Counted from the stretch's first letter, positions 1 to 8,693 are shown. The stretch is DNA of 64,000 nt from Pseudomonas putida (GCF_009883635.2 NZ_CP026115.2:5642001-5706000); one strand, 5' to 3'. Notes: generated by a model from the sequence alone, not told the origin. A program made the numbers and translations.

Positions 1-1
1 G

Positions 2-1273
2 CGCCTCGTCCAGCCCGGAGAGGGGCCAGCGGTGATCGCCGGGCTATTGCTGTTCTACCTGCTGTTCACCGGCTATTTCATGCTGCGCCCGGTGCGCGAA
101 ACCATGGGTGTGGCAGGGGGCGTGGACAACCTGCAATGGCTGTTCACCGGCACCTTCATCGCCACCCTGGCCTGCCTGCCGCTGTTCGGCTGGCTGGCCT
201 CGAAGGTACGTCGCCGGCACATCCTGCCCTGGACCTATGGTTTCTTCGCCAGCAACCTGGTGCTGTTCGCGGCGCTGTTTGCGGTTGCTCCAGACGACCT
301 GTGGAGCGCCCGGGCTTTCTACATCTGGCTGTCGGTGTTCAATCTGCTGAGCATTTCGCTGGCCTGGAGTGTGCTCACCGACCTGTTCTCCACCGAGCAA
401 GGCAAGCGCCTGTTCGGCCTGTTGGCCGCCGGGGCCAGCCTGGGTGGCCTGAGCGGGCCGATCCTGGGCACGCTGCTGGTCGCACCATTGGGACATGCCG
501 GGCTGGTGCTGCTGGCCGGGTTGTTGCTGTTGGGCAGCGTGATCGCCTGCCTCTGGCTGCAGCTCTGGCGCGATCGCAACCCATTGCCTGCAGCGAATGA
601 ACAGCCCACCTCACGCCCCCTGGGGGGCAATCCCTTCGCCGGCGCGACGGCCGTGTTGCGCTCACCTTATCTGTTGGCGATTGCCTTGTTCGTGGTGCTG
701 CTCGCCAGTGTCAGTACCTTCCTGTATTTCGAACAGGCCCGCATCGTCAGCGAAACCTTCACCGATCGTACGCGCCAGACCCAGGTGTTCGGCCTGATCG
801 ATACCGTGGTACAGGCGCTGGCCATCCTTACTCAGGTATTCCTTACCGGTCGCCTGGCCAGGCGGATGGGCGTAGGCGTGTTGCTGGTGGCGGTGCCGCT
901 GGTGATGGCGGCGGGTTTCCTCTGGCTGGCCCTTGCACCAGTATTCGCCGTCTTCGTGGTGGTCATGGTGGTGCGCCGGGCGGGTGAGTATGCGCTGGTG
1001 CGGCCGGGCCGCGAGATGTTGTTCACGGTCTTGCCGGCAGAAGACAAGTACAAGGCGAAGAACTTCATCGACACCGTGGTGTATCGCGGTGGCGACGCCC
1101 TGAGCGGCTGGCTCAAGCGCGGGCTGGACCTGCTGGCCGATCACCCACAGCTGGCCATGCTGATCGGCGCAGGGCTTGCCATAGGCTGGGCGTTGACAGG
1201 CGGCTGGTTGGGCAGACGTCAGCGCCAGGCAGAATCGGCTGTCGCACCAAATAAACCGCCGCCGCTTATTTAA
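2..1273 (+). CDS. MFS-type membrane transporter, 5' end outside window
   Basis: A polytopic inner-membrane protein with about ten to twelve hydrophobic segments over some 420 residues. Short basic loops such as KVRRRH after the second helix pair resemble the major facilitator superfamily cytoplasmic loop. The frame stays open upstream of the first in-window start (GTG at 32) back to base 2, and the upstream residues (RLVQPGEGPA) read like coding sequence, so the true start probably lies outside the window. The transported substrate cannot be told. No operon partner is visible, and the next gene follows after a gap of about 110 bases. Confidence 0.75.
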   Translation, partial: RLVQPGEGPAVIAGLLLFYLLFTGYFMLRPVRETMGVAGGVDNLQWLFTGTFIATLACLPLFGWLASKVRRRHILPWTYGFFASNLVLFAALFAVAPDDLWSARAFYIWLSVFNLLSISLAWSVLTDLFSTEQGKRLFGLLAAGASLGGLSGPILGTLLVAPLGHAGLVLLAGLLLLGSVIACLWLQLWRDRNPLPAANEQPTSRPLGGNPFAGATAVLRSPYLLAIALFVVLLASVSTFLYFEQARIVSETFTDRTRQTQVFGLIDTVVQALAILTQVFLTGRLARRMGVGVLLVAVPLVMAAGFLWLALAPVFAVFVVVMVVRRAGEYALVRPGREMLFTVLPAEDKYKAKNFIDTVVYRGGDALSGWLKRGLDLLADHPQLAMLIGAGLAIGWALTGGWLGRRQRQAESAVAPNKPPPLI

Positions 1274-1385
1274 CGCCGCCGGTCCGAACCCTTCGCAATA
1301 AAACGAATCCCCCGATATCGCCGAACTCCGACCTTATGTACGGCGCAGCGCCGTGCACTTCGAAAGCCACAAGAGGTTAGAGACC

Positions 1386-1553
1386 ATGGCCAACAAAGAA
1401 AACAGCCGCACCGGTAGCCAGGGTGGTAGCAAGAACCCTGGCAACTTCGCCAATGATCGCGAGAAGGCCTCCGAGGCCGGTCGCAAAGGCGGCCAGCAAT
1501 CCGGCAGCGGTCGTACCAGCAGCGAGTCGGGCCGCAAGGGCGGCCGTTCGTAA
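1386..1553 (+). CDS. KGG-repeat stress-induced small protein
   Basis: A 55-residue, glycine-rich, strongly hydrophilic peptide. It contains the GGSKNPGNFANDREKASEAG core followed by two GRKGG motifs, which define the KGG (Con-10/GsiB-like) family of general-stress proteins. No signal peptide or hydrophobic segment is visible. The start at 1386 places MANKENS first; a longer frame from 1353 lacks family resemblance. A related 71-residue copy lies at 22585-22800. The molecular role of the family is not settled; association with desiccation or general stress is family knowledge, not seen here. Confidence 0.85.
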   Translation: MANKENSRTGSQGGSKNPGNFANDREKASEAGRKGGQQSGSGRTSSESGRKGGRS

Positions 1554-1562
1554 GTGAGGCAA

Positions 1563-1590
1563 CGCAGTGCCGGGGCGACCTGGCGCTGCG
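1563..1590. other. hairpin between KGG gene and diiron-enzyme operon
   Basis: CGCAGTGCC and GGCGCTGCG form a stem with one mismatch and a 10-base loop. There is no following T-run, so it could be a weak terminator of the KGG gene or a leader structure of the next operon. Confidence 0.3.
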
Positions 1591-1612
1591 GTCTCCAGAT
1601 CGGGAGCAAGGC

Positions 1613-2941
1613 ATGACGGTCACGACCCGCAACAACACAGCACCGACAGGGGCGCTGGCCACTGATAACAGCCTTGCCAGCCGTTACCACGCGCTGCTGT
1701 CGGGCGAAGACCATGGCACTCACCAATGGCTTGCCGCCAGGCTGGATCAGGCCAGCGTCATGGCCGACGACCTACCGGACACGCCTGGGCAGCTCGACGC
1801 TTGGAGCACGCGCCATGCCGCGCAGGTCGCCCATGACCATGCTCACTACCTGGAGCAACGTCGCCAGGGTGCCCCCCGGCGGTATTTTGCCAATCGCTCC
1901 CAAGCCCTATGGTTCTTGCAGCAAGTGGCACCGACCAAGGCAGTCGACGGTGCCTGGTTGCACGCCAGCCTGCACCATTGGCACGACCCGCGATTCCACG
2001 GCCTGATCCGCACGTACCTCGAAGAATTGGGCGATGGCGACCCGCGCTGCAATCACGTGCTGATCTACCAGCGCCTGTTGAGCCGGCTGGGTTGCCTGGA
2101 GCCACTGGCGCTCGACGATGAACGGTATCTGCAAGGGGCCTTGCAGCTCGCCCTGGGCCGATATGGCGACAGCTTCCTGCCGGAGGTAATCGGCTACAAC
2201 TTGGGCTACGAACAGCCGCCACTGCATTTATTGATCACCACCCATGAACTGGCAGAGCTGGGCATCGACGGTCAGTATTTTCAGCTGCATGTGACCATCG
2301 ACAATGCTGCCAGTGGTCATGCGCGCAACGCCATTCGAGCCGTGCAGCAACTGTGCCCGGAGCAGGACACCGAGACGTTCTACCGTCGGGTTCGCCACGG
2401 CTACCGTCTCAACGACCTTGGCACGGCTACCCCCACCTTGATCAGCCGCTTCGACCTGGAGGCTGAATTACTGGCCGCCCTCGAGCGTAAACGCGCTTTT
2501 GGTCAGTTCATGCATGCCGACCGTTGCCGCTTGCAGCAGCGTACGGTGAATCAGTGGCTGGCCGAGCCGGATTCGCTGCCGGGGTTCCTGCAGGCTTTGC
2601 AGAACCAAGGCTGGATCAAGCGCGGGCAGAACCCATCCGACAGCCGCTGGTGGTCGTTGATCGAGGGCCCCAGTGCGCCCATGTTCGGTGTGTTCAACGC
2701 CTATGAAAAGCAGCTTTGGCACGATTGGATCGCCGCTGACTGGCAGCCGCCCCTGCGCCGGGTGGCGCCAGGCAGTTGGTTGCCAGACATCCCGGCGCCA
2801 ACCGAGAGCATCGTCAGGGAACAGGATATCGACAGCCTCATCGCCGACATGGCCGGCAATCGTCACGCCCAGCCTCAGGGTCTGTCCGCTACCCGTGCCT
2901 ACTTGCGCGTTACCGGCCTTGCCCAGGAGGGCCCATACTGA
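1613..2941 (+). CDS. haem-oxygenase-like diiron (iron-containing redox) enzyme
   Basis: A 442-residue soluble protein. After an N-terminal extension of about 120 residues, the middle matches the haem-oxygenase-like diiron oxidase/oxygenase fold (Haem_oxygenas_2, iron-containing redox enzyme family). Candidate metal ligands are E137/E138, H148, E191, H226, D230 and H236; the stretch YFQLHVTIDNAASGH carries the H-x3-D-x5-H group. Members of this superfamily perform O2-dependent oxidations such as N-oxygenation, desaturation or C-C cleavage, so the substrate here is open. The last base of the stop codon is the first base of the next gene's ATG, so the two are translationally coupled. It heads a likely four-gene operon to 5700. 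Confidence 0.75.
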   Translation: MTVTTRNNTAPTGALATDNSLASRYHALLSGEDHGTHQWLAARLDQASVMADDLPDTPGQLDAWSTRHAAQVAHDHAHYLEQRRQGAPRRYFANRSQALWFLQQVAPTKAVDGAWLHASLHHWHDPRFHGLIRTYLEELGDGDPRCNHVLIYQRLLSRLGCLEPLALDDERYLQGALQLALGRYGDSFLPEVIGYNLGYEQPPLHLLITTHELAELGIDGQYFQLHVTIDNAASGHARNAIRAVQQLCPEQDTETFYRRVRHGYRLNDLGTATPTLISRFDLEAELLAALERKRAFGQFMHADRCRLQQRTVNQWLAEPDSLPGFLQALQNQGWIKRGQNPSDSRWWSLIEGPSAPMFGVFNAYEKQLWHDWIAADWQPPLRRVAPGSWLPDIPAPTESIVREQDIDSLIADMAGNRHAQPQGLSATRAYLRVTGLAQEGPY

Positions 2942-3894
2942 TGATGCTCGACCCACAACAGGTGCAGGCCGACGAGGCGCTGCTCCAGCTCGGCCGCAGG
3001 CTGCGCGCAGATGGATACCGCTTCACCTGCGTGACACCGGCCACCCAGGCACGCAACAACGCCCGGCAGGGCGCCGAACATGCCAGCAGCCTGCGCGATG
3101 TGTTCGGCTGGAGCCGACCGTTCTCGCCTTCACTGATCTCCAGTGACGAACTCCAACAGCTGCGCGCCGCCGACGTGGTGAGCGAGGAAGGCGAATGGCT
3201 GCGCAGCCGGGTACGTTGGTCGAGCCTGGACGACCTGCTGTTGGTGCATTCGGCCTATCCGACCGAGGCCAGTGATGCGGTGTTCTTCGGCCCCGACAGC
3301 TACCGTTTCGCCCAGGTTATCCATGACCACCTGCAGCGCAGTCCGATCCCTGTGCAGCACGCTGTCGACATCGGCTGCGGCAGTGGTGTCGGTGCGTTGG
3401 TGATTGCCCGCGCGGCGCAACATGCCCAGGTCAGCGCCGTTGATATCAATCCGCTGGCCCTGCGCTACACGGCCGTCAATGCGGCGCTTGCCGGTGTCAG
3501 CAATGTATCGATCGAACCGAGTGACCTGCTCGACGGCATCAGCGGCCAGTTCGACCTGATCGTGGCCAACCCGCCGTACATGCTCGATGCCGGCCAACGC
3601 ACCTATCGCCATGGCGGCGGGGCGCTGGGCGCGGAATTGTCCCTGCGTATCGTCGAACAGGCGCGGGAGCGTCTTAGCCCCGGTGGCTCGTTGCTGCTGT
3701 ACACCGGGGTCGCGATCGTCGAAGGCTGTGACCCCTTGCTCGAAGCCATTCGCCTGCGCCTGGCCGGGCCGGAATGGGCCTGGGTGTACCGCGAAATCGA
3801 CCCAGACGTGTTCGGCGAGCAACTGCTGGAACCAGGCTATGAGCGGGTTGAACGCATCGCCGCCGTGGCGCTGACCGTCAACCGCTGCGCCTGA
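2941..3894 (+). CDS. class I SAM-dependent methyltransferase (HemK/PrmB-like)
   Basis: A 317-residue protein with a SAM-binding DIGCGSG motif at residues 143-149, an acidic strand end (AVDIN, 166-170) and NPPYM at 210-214. The last is the catalytic signature of methyltransferases acting on planar nitrogen such as glutamine amides or bases. The start is placed at the ATG that overlaps the preceding TGA (TGATGATG); the frame is open further upstream, but that part overlaps the previous gene. The YbdK-like ligase begins 6 bases downstream. Because of the company it keeps, a small-molecule or peptide substrate is at least as likely as a release factor; this is inference. Confidence 0.8.
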   Translation: MMLDPQQVQADEALLQLGRRLRADGYRFTCVTPATQARNNARQGAEHASSLRDVFGWSRPFSPSLISSDELQQLRAADVVSEEGEWLRSRVRWSSLDDLLLVHSAYPTEASDAVFFGPDSYRFAQVIHDHLQRSPIPVQHAVDIGCGSGVGALVIARAAQHAQVSAVDINPLALRYTAVNAALAGVSNVSIEPSDLLDGISGQFDLIVANPPYMLDAGQRTYRHGGGALGAELSLRIVEQARERLSPGGSLLLYTGVAIVEGCDPLLEAIRLRLAGPEWAWVYREIDPDVFGEQLLEPGYERVERIAAVALTVNRCA

Positions 3895-3900
3895 TGCCGC

Positions 3901-5058
3901 ATGTACCGGCCCTGCACGTTCGGCATCGAGGAAGAATACCTGCTGGCGGACATGGCCAGTGGGCGAGTGTTGACCACACCTTCGCTCACGGTGGCTCGGC
4001 GCTGCCGTGAAGCGGTAGGCCGTTACTACGCGGAAGAGATGTTTCGCAGCCAGATCGAGATTGCCTCGCCGATTTTCGGCAACTTGCATGAGGCTCGGCA
4101 GTTCTTCCTCGAATACCGGCATCGTCTCAATACCCGTCTGGCCGAGGAGGGCATTGGACTGTACTGCGCTGCCAGTCATCCGAGTGCGCCGTGGCTGCGG
4201 CAGAAAGCCAGGCCTTCGCCGCACTACCGCCAGGTTTTCGACGATTACCAGCATGTGGCCCGCCGTAGCCTGCTCAATGGCCTGCACATCCATGTAGGCG
4301 TACCGCCAGGCTGTGACCGCATGCAGCTGATCAACCGCCTGTTGTACTGGTTACCCCTGCTGTTGGTGCTGAGCACCTCGTCGCCCTTCTGGGGCGGGCA
4401 GGATACCGGCTACATGAGCTACCGGCGGGTGATCTGTGGTGAGTGGCCCCATATGGGGCTGCCGGAGGCATTGCCTGACTGGACTGCTTACGAGCGCTAC
4501 CGGGCGTTGCTGCAGCGTACCGGTGCGCTGGCAATCGACGGTGATTTCTGGTGGGCGATCAGGCCGTCGCGGCGCTTTCCCACCGTGGAATTGCGCATCT
4601 GCGATGCCTGCCCTGACCTGGAGGACGCGTTGTGCGTCGCCGGTTTGTTCCGCCATCTGGTGGAACTCAACCTGCAGCCCCATTACGACCCTATGCCGCT
4701 TGGCCGTGAACTGCGCTGGATTACCCAGGAGAATTACTGGCGGGCCATGCGCCATGGCCGTTTTGCCGAGTTCATCGGGCTGCATGACCAGCAGCCGGTT
4801 ACCGCGCAGGGTTGGCTCAGCCAGCTGCAGGAACGTCATGCCATCGACACGGTGGACGCTGAACGGGCCTGCCGGCATGCGCAGCATATTCTGCAGGCTG
4901 GCACCAGTGCCGATCACCAGCGAGGGCTGAGGGCACGGTCGCTTGCCGATGGAGCCACCGCTGCTCAAGCGTTGCAAGCGGTGACCCTGCAGGTGCTGGC
5001 CCAAGGCCGTGGCGAGCCGATAACGCCGCTGACAGCGGCAGGGCTTGCAATCAGGTAG
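3901..5058 (+). CDS. ybdK: YbdK-family carboxylate-amine ligase (glutamate-cysteine ligase type 2)
   Basis: A 385-residue protein of the GCS2 family. It opens with the GIEEEYLL signature (residues 8-15), where the glutamates contribute to ATP/metal binding, and later has NGLHIHVGV and the ELRICDACP block typical of YbdK proteins. Family members ligate an amino group to a glutamate-like carboxylate with ATP; YbdK has weak glutamate-cysteine ligase activity, and its physiological substrate is unsettled. It follows the methyltransferase by 6 bases and precedes the nucleosidase-like gene by about 50. The symbol denotes family membership only. Confidence 0.8.
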   Translation: MYRPCTFGIEEEYLLADMASGRVLTTPSLTVARRCREAVGRYYAEEMFRSQIEIASPIFGNLHEARQFFLEYRHRLNTRLAEEGIGLYCAASHPSAPWLRQKARPSPHYRQVFDDYQHVARRSLLNGLHIHVGVPPGCDRMQLINRLLYWLPLLLVLSTSSPFWGGQDTGYMSYRRVICGEWPHMGLPEALPDWTAYERYRALLQRTGALAIDGDFWWAIRPSRRFPTVELRICDACPDLEDALCVAGLFRHLVELNLQPHYDPMPLGRELRWITQENYWRAMRHGRFAEFIGLHDQQPVTAQGWLSQLQERHAIDTVDAERACRHAQHILQAGTSADHQRGLRARSLADGATAAQALQAVTLQVLAQGRGEPITPLTAAGLAIR

Positions 5059-5109
5059 CGATGGCCGACAATGGCGACGCCCATCGCACGCCATTCGGAC
5101 CCCTGCACC

Positions 5110-5700
5110 ATGATGCTGATCAAGCAATTCCCCGACATTTCCCTCGCCGATACCTTGTTCGTCTTTGCCCTTGAGGCAGAGGCCGGCGACGTCTTTACCG
5201 AGGTGAATACCGTGTTCACCGGTATCGGCAAGGTCAACGCCGCCATCGCCCTGACCCGGGCGATCCAGCAGCAGCGTCCCAAGCTGATCGTCAACCTTGG
5301 CTCGGCCGGCAGCCAGCGCCACGGCAAGGGCGAGGTGGTGTGCTGCACGCGCTTCGTGCAGCGCGACATGGACGTGACCCCACTGGGTTTCGCCCGCTAT
5401 GAAACGCCGCTGTCGGACATCCCGGTCCTGCTGGAGCATGGCCAGGTGATCCCTGGTTTGCCTGTGGAAACCTGCGGCAGCGGTGACAGCTTCGAGATCA
5501 ACCATGGCGATGCACCTTACGATGTGGTCGACATGGAGGCCTACGTGTTCGCGCTGATTGCCCGCGAAGAGGGCATTCCGTTCGTGTGCCTGAAGTACAT
5601 CTCTGACGATGCCGGCAGTGATGCGGCGGGGGACTGGGCAGTGCAGGTGCACCTGGCGGCCGAGGCGTTCAAGCGGGTGCTGTTCACCCAGGTGGGCTGA
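5110..5700 (+). CDS. MTA/SAH nucleosidase-like (PNP/UDP phosphorylase superfamily)
   Basis: A protein of about 196 residues with the phosphorylase/nucleosidase fold. It has an N-terminal FALEAEA segment, the glycine-rich NLGSAGS ligand loop, a DMEAYVFA segment matching the DMEA(A) motif of 5'-methylthioadenosine/S-adenosylhomocysteine nucleosidases, and KYISDDAGSD carrying the expected catalytic aspartate. It is somewhat short for the family (about 230). The start is uncertain: ATGs at 5110 and 5113 suit the fold, while a start at 5071 would add 13 residues. As the last gene after a SAM methyltransferase, a role in clearing SAH or MTA is attractive but unproven. Confidence 0.7.
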   Translation: MMLIKQFPDISLADTLFVFALEAEAGDVFTEVNTVFTGIGKVNAAIALTRAIQQQRPKLIVNLGSAGSQRHGKGEVVCCTRFVQRDMDVTPLGFARYETPLSDIPVLLEHGQVIPGLPVETCGSGDSFEINHGDAPYDVVDMEAYVFALIAREEGIPFVCLKYISDDAGSDAAGDWAVQVHLAAEAFKRVLFTQVG

Positions 5701-5790
5701 CCACCCGCAGGGCGAATCGAGTAAACCTTCCCGGCGCCACGCAGTCATTTCTGATATGAGGCCCATCGTCGGGTCGGGGAGGTGCAAACG

Positions 5791-6630
5791 ATGGCCAGGG
5801 CTATCTGGAAAGGCGCGATCAGTTTCGGTCTGGTCCATATCCCGGTGTCGCTCAATACCGCGGTGCGCACCGAGCGGGTCGATTTCGACTGGCTCGACAA
5901 GCGCAGCATGGAGCCGGTGGGCTACAAGCGGGTGAACAAAGTCACCGGCAAGGACATCGACAAGGACAACATCGTCAAGGGTGTGGAGTACGAGAAGGGC
6001 CGCTACGTGGTGATCAGCGAGGAGGAAATCCGCAAGGCCCGCCCTGAAGCCACGCAGACCATCGACATCTTCTCGTTCGTCGAAGCGCAGGACATCCCCC
6101 TGCAGCAGTTCGACACACCGTATTACCTGAGCCCTGACAAGCGCGGTGGCAAGGTCTATGCCTTGCTGCGCGAAACCCTGGAGGCGACCGGCAAGGTGGC
6201 GCTGGCCACCGTGGTACTGCATACCCGCCAACACCTGGCGCTGCTGCGTCCGCTCGACGATGCGCTGGTGATGATCACCCTGCGTTGGCCGGAGGAAGTG
6301 CGCGGTCTGGAAACGCTGGAGCTGGACAAGAGCGTGACCGACAGCAAGCCCGACAAGCGTGAGCTGGAGATGGCCAAGCGGCTGGTCGAAGACATGAGCG
6401 GGCCGTGGGCGCCCGATGAGTACCACGACGCGTTTCGCCAGACCATCATGGACCTGGTGGAGGAGAAGGCCAGCAAGGGCAAGATCGCGGTGGTGGAAAA
6501 GGGCGAGAGTGGAGCTGGCGAGAAAGGGGCCGACATCATCGACCTTACCGAACTGCTCAAACGCAGCCTGGGAGGCAAGAAAGCTGCTGCCGAGAAAAAA
6601 CCCGCCAAGCGTAGCCGCAAGGCCTCCTGA
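5791..6630 (+). CDS. ku: non-homologous end-joining protein Ku
   Basis: A 279-residue bacterial Ku. MARAIWKGAISFGLVHIPV at the N-terminus is diagnostic, followed by the Ku core barrel (QFDTPYYLSPDK, LRPLDDALVMITLRWP) and a lysine-rich C-terminal tail (GGKKAAAEKKPAKRSRK), as is common in DNA-tethering bacterial Ku. It forms a homodimer that threads onto double-strand ends and recruits LigD. ATG 5791 is preferred over GTG 5782 because a GGGGAGG ribosome site sits before it. Its partner ligD is nearby on the opposite strand (9730-12228), with a four-gene cassette between them. Confidence 0.95.
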   Translation: MARAIWKGAISFGLVHIPVSLNTAVRTERVDFDWLDKRSMEPVGYKRVNKVTGKDIDKDNIVKGVEYEKGRYVVISEEEIRKARPEATQTIDIFSFVEAQDIPLQQFDTPYYLSPDKRGGKVYALLRETLEATGKVALATVVLHTRQHLALLRPLDDALVMITLRWPEEVRGLETLELDKSVTDSKPDKRELEMAKRLVEDMSGPWAPDEYHDAFRQTIMDLVEEKASKGKIAVVEKGESGAGEKGADIIDLTELLKRSLGGKKAAAEKKPAKRSRKAS

Positions 6631-6633
6631 GTT

Positions 6634-6679
6634 CTGTACCGGCCTCTTCGCGGGCGTGCCCGCGAAGAGCCCGGTACAG
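6634..6679. repeat. REP-type perfect hairpin between convergent genes, probable bidirectional terminator
   Basis: CTGTACCGGCCTCTTCGCGGGC (broken: CTGTACCGG + CCTCTTCGCGGGC) is mirrored almost exactly on the other side of a 2-base loop. The CTCTTCGCGGGC core recurs at 26322-26407 and 31686-31761 and is the P. putida REP type. It lies between the stops of ku (plus) and the glycosyltransferase (minus), a common REP position. Confidence 0.75.
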
Positions 6680-6683
6680 GCAA

Positions 6684-7331
6684 TCACAGACTAGCCAGAT
6701 AATCCCCGAAACCTTCTCTGGCCCGGCTGTCGATCCTGCTGCTGGTCGCCACACTGTGCCTGGCCGTCCACACGATCTGCGCGCCATCGGCCTCAAGGTC
6801 GTGCACCAACTGCACATCTTCATGTGCAGCCAGCGGCTGGAACCCGCCAACCCGCTCATAAGCCCGGGCACACACGCCAAGGTTGGCCCCATGGATATGC
6901 CGATGGCCTTCCCGCGCTTCATAGCGGCTGAGGTAGAGCTTGCGCAGCGCCGCCCGTTGCCAAGGCTGCCAATGGGCAATATGCACCGTGCCGCACACCA
7001 CCTCGGCCGTGCAGGCCAGCTGCGACAGCAACCAGTGCGTAGGCACCTGGCTATCGGCATCGGTGCAGGCCAGCCAGCTGGCGCCGCGCTCAAGCATCCA
7101 TTCGGCACCCAGGCGGCGTGCCATGCCGACACTGCCGGCCTCGACCGCAAGCACATCGACAGCATGCCGAGCGGCTACCTGGGCGCTGCTATCGACACAG
7201 CGGTCGAGTACCACCAGCACACGCACAAGATGGCCTGCCTGTTCAGCGCTGGCCACAGCGGCAGCCATCGCCTTCAGGCAGCGCCCCAGGCGCCTGGCTT
7301 CGTTGTGCGCAGGAATCACCACGCCAATCAT
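6684..7331 (-). CDS. family 2 glycosyltransferase
   Basis: A 215-residue GT-A fold glycosyltransferase starting MIGVVIPAHNEARRL. It contains the metal-binding DADSQ motif, a HGANLG acceptor-side loop and the HEDVQLV acidic motif expected for an inverting GT2 catalytic base. No membrane segment is present, so it is a short soluble member rather than a chitin/hyaluronan-type processive synthase. Its ATG overlaps the end of the upstream methyltransferase gene by 4 bases. It is last in the ligD operon, ending at the REP hairpin. The sugar donor and acceptor are unknown. Confidence 0.85.
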   Translation of the reverse strand: MIGVVIPAHNEARRLGRCLKAMAAAVASAEQAGHLVRVLVVLDRCVDSSAQVAARHAVDVLAVEAGSVGMARRLGAEWMLERGASWLACTDADSQVPTHWLLSQLACTAEVVCGTVHIAHWQPWQRAALRKLYLSRYEAREGHRHIHGANLGVCARAYERVGGFQPLAAHEDVQLVHDLEADGAQIVWTARHSVATSSRIDSRAREGFGDYLASL

Positions 7332-7927
7332 GGGCAGGTCTCGTCCAGGTCGACCACGCTGGGCTGGCACGACCAGTATTCGAGCAGGAAGTCGGCCTCT
7401 TCGTGGCGGTAAACCGGATACAACGGCAGGTGCTTGGCCAGCCACTGGTGCACCTCACGGCCATCTTGCGGGCAGCCGGCGATGGGATGCTTCCAGTGGC
7501 AAGCAAGCAAGCCTCCGTCGTAAGTCAAGCTGGCGACCGATTGTTCGATGACCTGCAGCCAATCGGTGGGGGCGAGGTAATACCCGATTTCGCTGAGCAC
7601 GATCAGGTCGAAGCGCCCCCCCGGCCAGTCACCAGGCAACCTGGCCTGCTCGATCGAAGCATTCGGCACATCGGCCAGGCGCTCTCGGGCCAGGCCCACC
7701 GCCGTAGGGTCGAGGTCCTGGCACAGCAGCTCGGCGCAGCGCTCGGCCAGCAGTACGCTCAGTTCACCATTGGCACAGGCCGGCTCGAAAATTCGCTGGT
7801 AGCACTGGCGTGGCAGGCTGGCCGCGACCAGCTCGCGTTTACGTTTCTCATACCAGCGTGTGCGGAACGCCCACGGGTCTTCGTTGCGGGCATACAGGTC
7901 GGCGAAATACTGCGCATCAAGGCTCAT
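7328..7927 (-). CDS. NodS-like class I SAM methyltransferase
   Basis: A 199-residue methyltransferase starting MSLDAQYFADLYARNEDPW. Motif I is FEPACANGELS, followed by LDPTAVGLARER, with a post-I LSEIGYYL segment. The DPW...RTRWYEKRKREL opening is characteristic of the NodS family, whose namesake N-methylates the de-acetylated amino sugar of Nod factors. The start at 7927 is chosen because upstream residues in the frame overlap the PIG-L gene and look non-coding. It lies directly after a PIG-L deacetylase gene (10-base gap) and overlaps the glycosyltransferase, which suggests action on the same product. NodS-like is similarity only. Confidence 0.8.
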   Translation of the reverse strand: MSLDAQYFADLYARNEDPWAFRTRWYEKRKRELVAASLPRQCYQRIFEPACANGELSVLLAERCAELLCQDLDPTAVGLARERLADVPNASIEQARLPGDWPGGRFDLIVLSEIGYYLAPTDWLQVIEQSVASLTYDGGLLACHWKHPIAGCPQDGREVHQWLAKHLPLYPVYRHEEADFLLEYWSCQPSVVDLDETCP

Positions 7928-7937
7928 GATCACTCCG

Positions 7938-8693
7938 TTACAGAAACACCAGTTCGAAAGGCTGCAGCAGGCAATCCAGCAACCGGGCCGGCAGCACGGG
8001 TGGGCGCGGGCCATCCGGCTCCAGCTGGCTGACATGCGCGGCCAAGGCCTTGCGTTTGCGCGCCAGGGCGGTTTCATCCAGTTGAATGCGGTGGGCGCGT
8101 GGCCAGGGCAGGCGCGGGTCGTCTGGCTGTGCCCAGTACCAGGCCCACACTGGCACTTCGATCAATTGCGCCCTGCGCGCCTGCGCGGCCTGGGCAGCGG
8201 CCCTGCCGACCGCCTCGTGGTCGCCATGACCATCGCTGCGCCAGGTCGCCATCAGCACGTCATCGGGCCGCAGTACCTGGGTCAGGTGGTTGACCAGGAA
8301 GGCTTCTTCGCGGGGCAGGGCGCCGTCCTTGAGGTTCAGTCTTCGCCAGTCCAGGCGGTTGAGGTCCAGGTCGAGCTGCTGCAAGGCCTGCCGGCTCTCA
8401 AGCGGGCGCTGCCTGCGCAGGCGATGCTCGGTCCACTGTTCGGAGCCCGCGTGGCTAGCCTCGCCATCGGTGGCGGAAATCAGCAGCAGTTCGTTTTCAC
8501 GGCCGTGAAAATGGCTCAGCAACCCGCCGGCCATCAGGACTTCGTCGTCCGGGTGCGGTGCAATCAGCACCAGGCGGCGCCCAGGCGGGCACAGTTGTTG
8601 CGGCGTTATCCAGGTGGCACGTGCCAGGTGGGCGGCCTGCTGCCACTCGGCCCAGGGTGTACCGTCGCTGGACTGGATCAGGTTGGTGTTCAT
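7938..8693 (-). CDS. PIG-L family N-acetylglucosaminyl deacetylase
   Basis: A 251-residue zinc hydrolase of the PIG-L/LmbE family. The hallmark APHPDDE motif is at residues 45-51 (zinc ligands H47, D50), and a late HGDHEAVG segment supplies the third histidine ligand. Family members remove acetyl groups from N-acetylglucosamine conjugates. It sits between the acyl-CoA-dehydrogenase-like gene (4-base overlap at its 5' end) and the NodS-like methyltransferase. In other bacteria PIG-L and class I methyltransferase domains also occur as one fused protein, which supports a shared substrate. The substrate itself is not identifiable here. Confidence 0.88.
   Translation of the reverse strand: MNTNLIQSSDGTPWAEWQQAAHLARATWITPQQLCPPGRRLVLIAPHPDDEVLMAGGLLSHFHGRENELLLISATDGEASHAGSEQWTEHRLRRQRPLESRQALQQLDLDLNRLDWRRLNLKDGALPREEAFLVNHLTQVLRPDDVLMATWRSDGHGDHEAVGRAAAQAAQARRAQLIEVPVWAWYWAQPDDPRLPWPRAHRIQLDETALARKRKALAAHVSQLEPDGPRPPVLPARLLDCLLQPFELVFL

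Noticed and set aside
6684..8693. A mycothiol/bacillithiol-like thiol pathway (glycosyltransferase plus PIG-L deacetylase).
   Set aside because: The glycosyltransferase is GT2 rather than the GT4 type of MshA/BshA, there is no MshC- or BshC-like ligase in the operon, and pseudomonads use glutathione.
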